This document shows positions 6,568-10,022 of a stretch of DNA of 10,022 nucleotides, piece after piece; position 1 is the first letter of the stretch, and each line of letters begins with the position of its first letter. Source of the DNA: Deltaproteobacteria bacterium (lineage in GTDB: Bacteria > Desulfobacterota > Desulfuromonadia > Desulfuromonadales > Geothermobacteraceae); the NCBI GenBank assembly GCA_003695205.1, contig RFIO01000182.1, positions 1 to 10,022 of the forward strand, read 5' to 3'. The notes under the pieces are model-generated. The model saw nothing but the letters and a program-made list of their open reading frames with translations. It was not told where the DNA came from and made no database searches. Both the position numbers and the translations under genes were made by a program.

Positions 6568-7745
6568 CCACCGACCGGCATCCGGCCCAGACATTCTGCC
6601 GCCACCTGGCGACGGCACTGGCGACAGCGGCCCTGTACGACAGCCGTCACGCCCAGGTGCTCAGGCTTTGCCAGCTTGCCGCCGGCGCGGTGCGTCCCAT
6701 TCTTGACGACGGGGGGCTGGCGCTGCTGTTTGTCGAAGATGAACTTGTCCTTGAAGGGTGCAGCCTGGGACGCGGCATGTACATCGACCGGCTGGCGCGC
6801 CAGTTGCGCCGCTTCGGCATCAGTCACCTGCGGCTGAAGGCCGGCCTTGAGGCCGAGGAAATTCGCTCGCTGGTCGAGCAGTTAACCACCGCCGGCGCCC
6901 AGGACCGCATCCATGCCCTGCCCCACCTCGGTATCGGCCGGGTTGAGGTGCGCTACCGCCAGGCGAATGAAGAATCGGACGGCATCATCGATGAGCGCAA
7001 CTTCCGCGTCGAAGACCTGCCGGAAATGGGGGTGCCGGCCGAAACTGCCGAAGAGGTATCGGAAGAGGAGCTGGCCCGCTTCGCCGAAATCTGCGAGGCC
7101 GTGCGGCGCAAGCGCCAGCTGCACGTCGTCGGCATCTCGGAAATCGTCGCCCGCTTCGTCGCCGCCTTCACCAGCGAGGCCGGCAACTTCTTCGCCCTGG
7201 CGCCATTGCGCGAACTGGACGAATATACCTTCACCCACTCGATCAATGTCTGCACCCTCAATATCGCCCAGGCCATGGCCCTGGGCATTGAGGGACAGAT
7301 GCTGCACGATATCGGCGTTGCCGCCCTTTTGCACGACATGGGCAAACTCTTTCTGCCGGAGGAGATTCTGACCAAGGAGGGTCAGCTTGACGAAGAAGAG
7401 TGGCAACTGATGCGCCAGCACCCTGTGCGCGGCGCCCGCTATCTGCTCGAAACCCCGGGAGTCCCCAGATTGGCGGTCATCGTCGCCTACGAGCACCATA
7501 TCCAGTACGACACCCAGGGTTATCCACAGGTTGGCACAAGCTGGAAGCAGAACCTGGTCAGCCAGATCACCACCATTTCCGACGTCTTTGACGCCCTGCG
7601 CACCGAACGTGCCTACCGGGGCTCAATGCAGGTCCACCAGATCAGCCAGATCCTGCTGCAGAACGCCGGCAGCAAGCTCAACCCCCAGCTGACTCACAAC
7701 TTCCTGCGTGTACTCGAAAGGGTCACCAGCGCCGCGGCGTCCTGA
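6564..7745 (+). CDS. HD-GYP domain protein, putative cyclic-di-GMP phosphodiesterase
   Basis: 393-residue cytoplasmic protein. Residues about 11-132 are the domain shared with the upstream HEAT protein (LYDSRH, ELVLEG, RLARQLRRFGISHLRLKAGL). Residues about 215-385 are an HD-GYP domain: H225 in THSINV, the HD pair in LLHDMGK (H257, D258), H286 in RQHPVRG, HH (311-312), GYP (319-321), and D340 in ISDVFDALRTERAYR. HD-GYP proteins typically hydrolyse cyclic-di-GMP at a two- or three-metal site. The signature HHExxDGxGYP is degenerate here (HHIQYDTQGYP): the Glu after HH and the Gly of DG are lost, while the metal-type His and Asp residues remain. There is no receiver, PAS or membrane domain, so input probably comes through the N-terminal domain or a partner. 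A GGAGG at 6554-6558 fixes the start. The fold is confident; enzymatic activity is uncertain. Confidence 0.9.
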   Translation: MTTDRHPAQTFCRHLATALATAALYDSRHAQVLRLCQLAAGAVRPILDDGGLALLFVEDELVLEGCSLGRGMYIDRLARQLRRFGISHLRLKAGLEAEEIRSLVEQLTTAGAQDRIHALPHLGIGRVEVRYRQANEESDGIIDERNFRVEDLPEMGVPAETAEEVSEEELARFAEICEAVRRKRQLHVVGISEIVARFVAAFTSEAGNFFALAPLRELDEYTFTHSINVCTLNIAQAMALGIEGQMLHDIGVAALLHDMGKLFLPEEILTKEGQLDEEEWQLMRQHPVRGARYLLETPGVPRLAVIVAYEHHIQYDTQGYPQVGTSWKQNLVSQITTISDVFDALRTERAYRGSMQVHQISQILLQNAGSKLNPQLTHNFLRVLERVTSAAAS

Positions 7746-7760
7746 ACGGCCCCGGCGCCG

Positions 7761-7789
7761 CTGGCAGCTACACGTCAGGATGCTATAGT
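7761..7789 (+). promoter_or_regulatory. putative extended -10 sigma-70-type promoter, possibly leaderless
   Basis: TATAGT (7784-7789) preceded by TGC (7781-7783) makes an extended -10 element, and CTGGCA (7761-7766; 4 of 6 match to TTGACA) lies 17 bp upstream. The usual start would fall at about 7795-7796, on the A of the dehydrogenase ATG. No Shine-Dalgarno sequence is present at normal spacing, so the transcript may be leaderless. Prediction from sequence only. Confidence 0.5.
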
Positions 7790-7795
7790 TAAATC

Positions 7796-8875
7796 ATGAA
7801 CGGCGTGGTTCATGACGAAATCGGACCGTCCAGGGTACTGCACCTGTACGACCCGGGAACTCCCTTTCACGCCTGGCTGGTGATCGACAACACCGCCCGG
7901 GGACCTGCCCTGGGGGGCGTACGCATCCGCCCGGACGTCGACGTGCTTGAGGTCGCCCGTCTTGCCCGCACCATGACCTTCAAAAGCGCCATTGCCGACC
8001 TGCCTCTCGGTGGCGGCAAGGCCGGTATCGCCTACGATCCGCGCGCCGGCAACATCGAAAAGATCGTGCGCCGGTTCGCCCGCCTGATCGCCGACATCTG
8101 CGACTACATCCCCGGTCCCGACATGGGGAGCAACGAGACGACCATGACCTGGATTCGCCAGGAGACCGGGCGGGCCGTCGGTCTGCCTTACGAACAGGGG
8201 GGCCTCCCCCTCGACCAGCTCGGCGCCACCGGCTACGGGCTTGCAGTCTGTGCCGAGGTTGCCTGTCGCCAGGCCGGCCTGCCTTTGCGCGGCGCCCGCG
8301 TCGCCATCCAGGGATTCGGCAACGTCGGCAGTGCCGCGGCCCGTTTTCTCGACGAACGCGGTGCCATCATTGTCGCCATCAGTGATCGCCAGGGGACCGC
8401 CCACTCAGCCGGCGGCATCGACCTTCAGGCCGCCCTGGCCGCCCGCCAGCGGGGAGACAACCCGGTAACCGCCGCGGGCGGCGAACTGCTCGAATGCGAC
8501 GCCCTGTTCGGCCTGCCCTGCGACATTCTGATTCCGGCCGCCACGGCCGACGTCATCCGTGCCGACAACCAGCAGCTGATTCGGGCGAAACTGATACTCG
8601 AAGGCGCCAACATCCCTGCGACCCTGGAGGCCGAGCGCGCCCTGGCGGCCCGCAACGTGCTGGTGGTTCCGGACTTCATCGCCAATGCCGGCGGCCTGAT
8701 CATGGCCGAAGCCGAGCACAGGGGAGCCAGCGAAAAACAGGCCTTTGCCGCCATCGAGGATAAGCTGCGTGCCAACACCGAACGCATCCTCACCCTCAGC
8801 CGCGACCGCCAGCAGCTCCCCAGACAGACTGCCGAACAACTGGCCCGCGAGCGGGTGCTGGCCGCCATGGCCTGA
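7796..8875 (+). CDS. Glu/Leu/Phe/Val dehydrogenase family, probably branched-chain/aromatic amino-acid type
   Basis: 359-residue NAD(P)-dependent amino-acid dehydrogenase, close to leucine dehydrogenase length (about 365) and shorter than typical glutamate dehydrogenase (410-450). It would catalyse reversible oxidative deamination of an amino acid to its 2-oxo acid plus ammonia. Visible residues: K63 (TFKSA) and catalytic-type K75 (LPLGGGKAG), 12 apart as in the family; D109 in GPDMGSNET; Rossmann motif GFGNVG (173-178); D197 at the end of the second strand (AISD), favouring NAD+. At the two positions that bind the glutamate side-chain carboxylate in Clostridium symbiosum GDH (K89, S380), it has L39 (GPALGG) and A304, as expected for a hydrophobic substrate. 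Parts such as GPDMGSNETTMTWI look more GDH-like, so the exact substrate is open. The ATG at 7796 gives a family-like N-terminus; a GTG at 7805 is an alternative. It converges on the E2 gene with a 23-bp gap. Confidence 0.9.
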   Translation: MNGVVHDEIGPSRVLHLYDPGTPFHAWLVIDNTARGPALGGVRIRPDVDVLEVARLARTMTFKSAIADLPLGGGKAGIAYDPRAGNIEKIVRRFARLIADICDYIPGPDMGSNETTMTWIRQETGRAVGLPYEQGGLPLDQLGATGYGLAVCAEVACRQAGLPLRGARVAIQGFGNVGSAAARFLDERGAIIVAISDRQGTAHSAGGIDLQAALAARQRGDNPVTAAGGELLECDALFGLPCDILIPAATADVIRADNQQLIRAKLILEGANIPATLEAERALAARNVLVVPDFIANAGGLIMAEAEHRGASEKQAFAAIEDKLRANTERILTLSRDRQQLPRQTAEQLARERVLAAMA

Positions 8876-8898
8876 AAACCGGGGCTCTCTCCAGAGGT

Positions 8899-10022
8899 TC
8901 AACGCAGGCGGGATATGGCCCTGTCGGGCCGCTCGATCATATCGACCACCCTGGACAGAAACCGGCTGGCTTCGGCGCCATCGAGGACCCGGTGATCGAA
9001 GGTGAGCGACAGGGGAAGAACCGGTCGGACCGCCAGCTGGCCGGCCACAGCCCAGGGCCGTTCGGCCAGGGCGCCGAATCCGAGGATGCCGACATTGGGG
9101 TGATTGAGCACCGGTGTGGCAAAGTGGGTGCCGAAAGCGCCGAAATTGGTCAGGGTGAAGGTGCTTCCGGTCAGCGTGCCTGCCGACAGGGCACGCCGGC
9201 GGCCACGTTCGACCAGGGTCTCGAGTTCACCGGCCAGCTCGAGGATGTTCCTGTCCTGAACATCGCGCACCACCGGCACGAGCAACCCCTCGGGGCTGTC
9301 GAGTGCGATGCCGAGATGCACGCCGCGGTGCAGCCGGATCAATCCCGCATCCTCGTCCAGTTCAGCATTGAGGATCGGAAATTCCGCCAGGGCCAACTGG
9401 GTCAGTTTCATGAACAGGGGCAGGTAGGTCAGGCGTTTCCCCTCGGCCAGTTCCTGCTCCAGGTTCTGCTTCAGTCTGACCAGTTCGCCGGCGTCCGCCT
9501 CGGCGGTGACCGTGACCGGGACTGCTCGATCCCGCGCCCGCTGCAGATGTTCGGCCACCCGCCGGCGCAACCCGGCAAAGGGAATGACGTCGGTTTCGGA
9601 ACCGGCACCTTCTCCGGCGGCGCGCACATCCTGTTCCAGGATGCGCCCCTGGGGGCCCGTCCCAATCACAGTTGTCAGGTCAACCCCGAGTTCGCGCGCC
9701 AGCCGCCGCACTCGCGGCAACGCCTCCACGGAAACCGTCCCGGTTTTTTCCCGCGGCTGCCGCGGCGGTGCGGGCAGCGGACCGCTCTCGGGCAAAACAC
9801 CGACGATACCGAAACTCTCGGGGCGCTCCTTCCCGACACCTGCCTGTTGCGGCTCTGGCACCGCGCCGTCGACCTGTTCAAGTTCGAGCAGGAGCTCGCC
9901 GACGGCAATCCGGTCGCCGACCTCGCCGCCCAAGGCGCTCACAATGCCACTTTTCGGGGTCGGCACCTCGACCAGGGCCTTGTCGGTTTCGATTTCGGCG
10001 ATGACCTGGTGCTCTTCCACCC
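8899..10022 (-). CDS. 2-oxo acid dehydrogenase complex E2 acyltransferase, 5'-truncated
   Basis: C-terminal 373 or so residues of a dihydrolipoamide acyltransferase, the core E2 subunit that passes acyl groups from the E1-bound intermediate to CoA. The start lies beyond the window: the first full codon (GTG, 10018-10020) is already inside the lipoyl domain, so roughly 30 residues are missing. Counting from that codon: lipoyl domain with IETDKALVEVP (lipoylated K14); a Pro/Ala/Glu-rich linker (about 50-98); a peripheral-subunit-binding domain, LPRVRRLARELGVDL and GTGPQGRILEQDV (about 101-132); the catalytic domain (about 144-373) with LTNFGAFGTHF, NHPNVGILGFG and the active site FDHRVLDG (H343, D347). 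There is a single lipoyl domain. Pyruvate against branched-chain specificity cannot be read from this fragment; the TNFGAFG...NHP form and the dehydrogenase neighbour lean towards branched-chain. E1 genes would be expected upstream, outside the window. Confidence 0.92.
   Translation of the reverse strand, partial: VEEHQVIAEIETDKALVEVPTPKSGIVSALGGEVGDRIAVGELLLELEQVDGAVPEPQQAGVGKERPESFGIVGVLPESGPLPAPPRQPREKTGTVSVEALPRVRRLARELGVDLTTVIGTGPQGRILEQDVRAAGEGAGSETDVIPFAGLRRRVAEHLQRARDRAVPVTVTAEADAGELVRLKQNLEQELAEGKRLTYLPLFMKLTQLALAEFPILNAELDEDAGLIRLHRGVHLGIALDSPEGLLVPVVRDVQDRNILELAGELETLVERGRRRALSAGTLTGSTFTLTNFGAFGTHFATPVLNHPNVGILGFGALAERPWAVAGQLAVRPVLPLSLTFDHRVLDGAEASRFLSRVVDMIERPDRAISRLR

Noticed and set aside
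2218..6618. Long minus-strand open frames opposite prkA and the HEAT gene (2218-3300, 3541-5094, 5116-6618)
   Set aside because: All are shadows of clear plus-strand genes. They have low-complexity V/Q/A/G-rich translations and no family features.
7746..7762. Intrinsic terminator after the HD-GYP gene
   Set aside because: The GC-rich stretch contains the palindrome GGCGCC but no stable loop of normal size and no following T-run.
8876..8898. Bidirectional terminator between the convergent genes
   Set aside because: The only inverted repeat (CTCT/AGAG, 8885-8896) is 4 bp long with no adequate T-run on either side.

Overview
The window is high-GC, tightly packed bacterial DNA. The gene content suggests a deltaproteobacterium of the Desulfuromonadales/Geobacter type: a SpoVR/PrkA pair, a HEAT-repeat protein next to an HD-GYP protein, and an intergenic repeat that I associate, from memory only, with that group. 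No database search was possible, so the taxonomy is an inference.

Layout. Positions 1-370 hold no credible gene. They contain a tandem array of three related units with a period of about 119 bp. The outer two are almost identical (81 of 82 bases over the core) and the middle one is diverged, and each carries a small hairpin. The array runs almost to the start codon of the first gene and may continue upstream of the window. Four plus-strand genes follow: spoVR (371-1990), a divergent long prkA (1987-4281, 4-bp ATGA overlap), a 744-residue HEAT-repeat protein (4333-6567, after a 51-bp gap) and an HD-GYP protein (6564-7745, again an ATGA overlap). After a 50-bp gap with a good promoter comes an amino-acid dehydrogenase of the Glu/Leu/Phe/Val family (7796-8875). 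Converging on it is the 3' part of a minus-strand 2-oxo acid dehydrogenase E2 acyltransferase (8899 to the window end, 5'-truncated).

How the genes may work together. SpoVR and PrkA homologues belong to a conserved stress/stationary-phase/sporulation-associated module. Here they are translationally coupled, without the usual third partner (YeaH, DUF444) inside the window. The HEAT and HD-GYP proteins start with what looks like the same undescribed N-terminal domain, which suggests a duplicated module and perhaps a shared partner. The four genes could form one signalling unit (AAA+ kinase-like protein, SpoVR, scaffold, HD-GYP output), but co-transcription is inferred from orientation and spacing only. 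The dehydrogenase has hydrophobic residues where glutamate dehydrogenases bind the substrate side-chain carboxylate. It therefore looks like a leucine/valine/phenylalanine-type enzyme, whose keto-acid product would suit a branched-chain type of E2 complex next door.

The observations most worth a second look are the shared N-terminal domain, the 119-bp repeat array in the leader of spoVR, the divergent PrkA ATPase motifs, the possible leaderless promoter of the dehydrogenase and its substrate-pocket residues.
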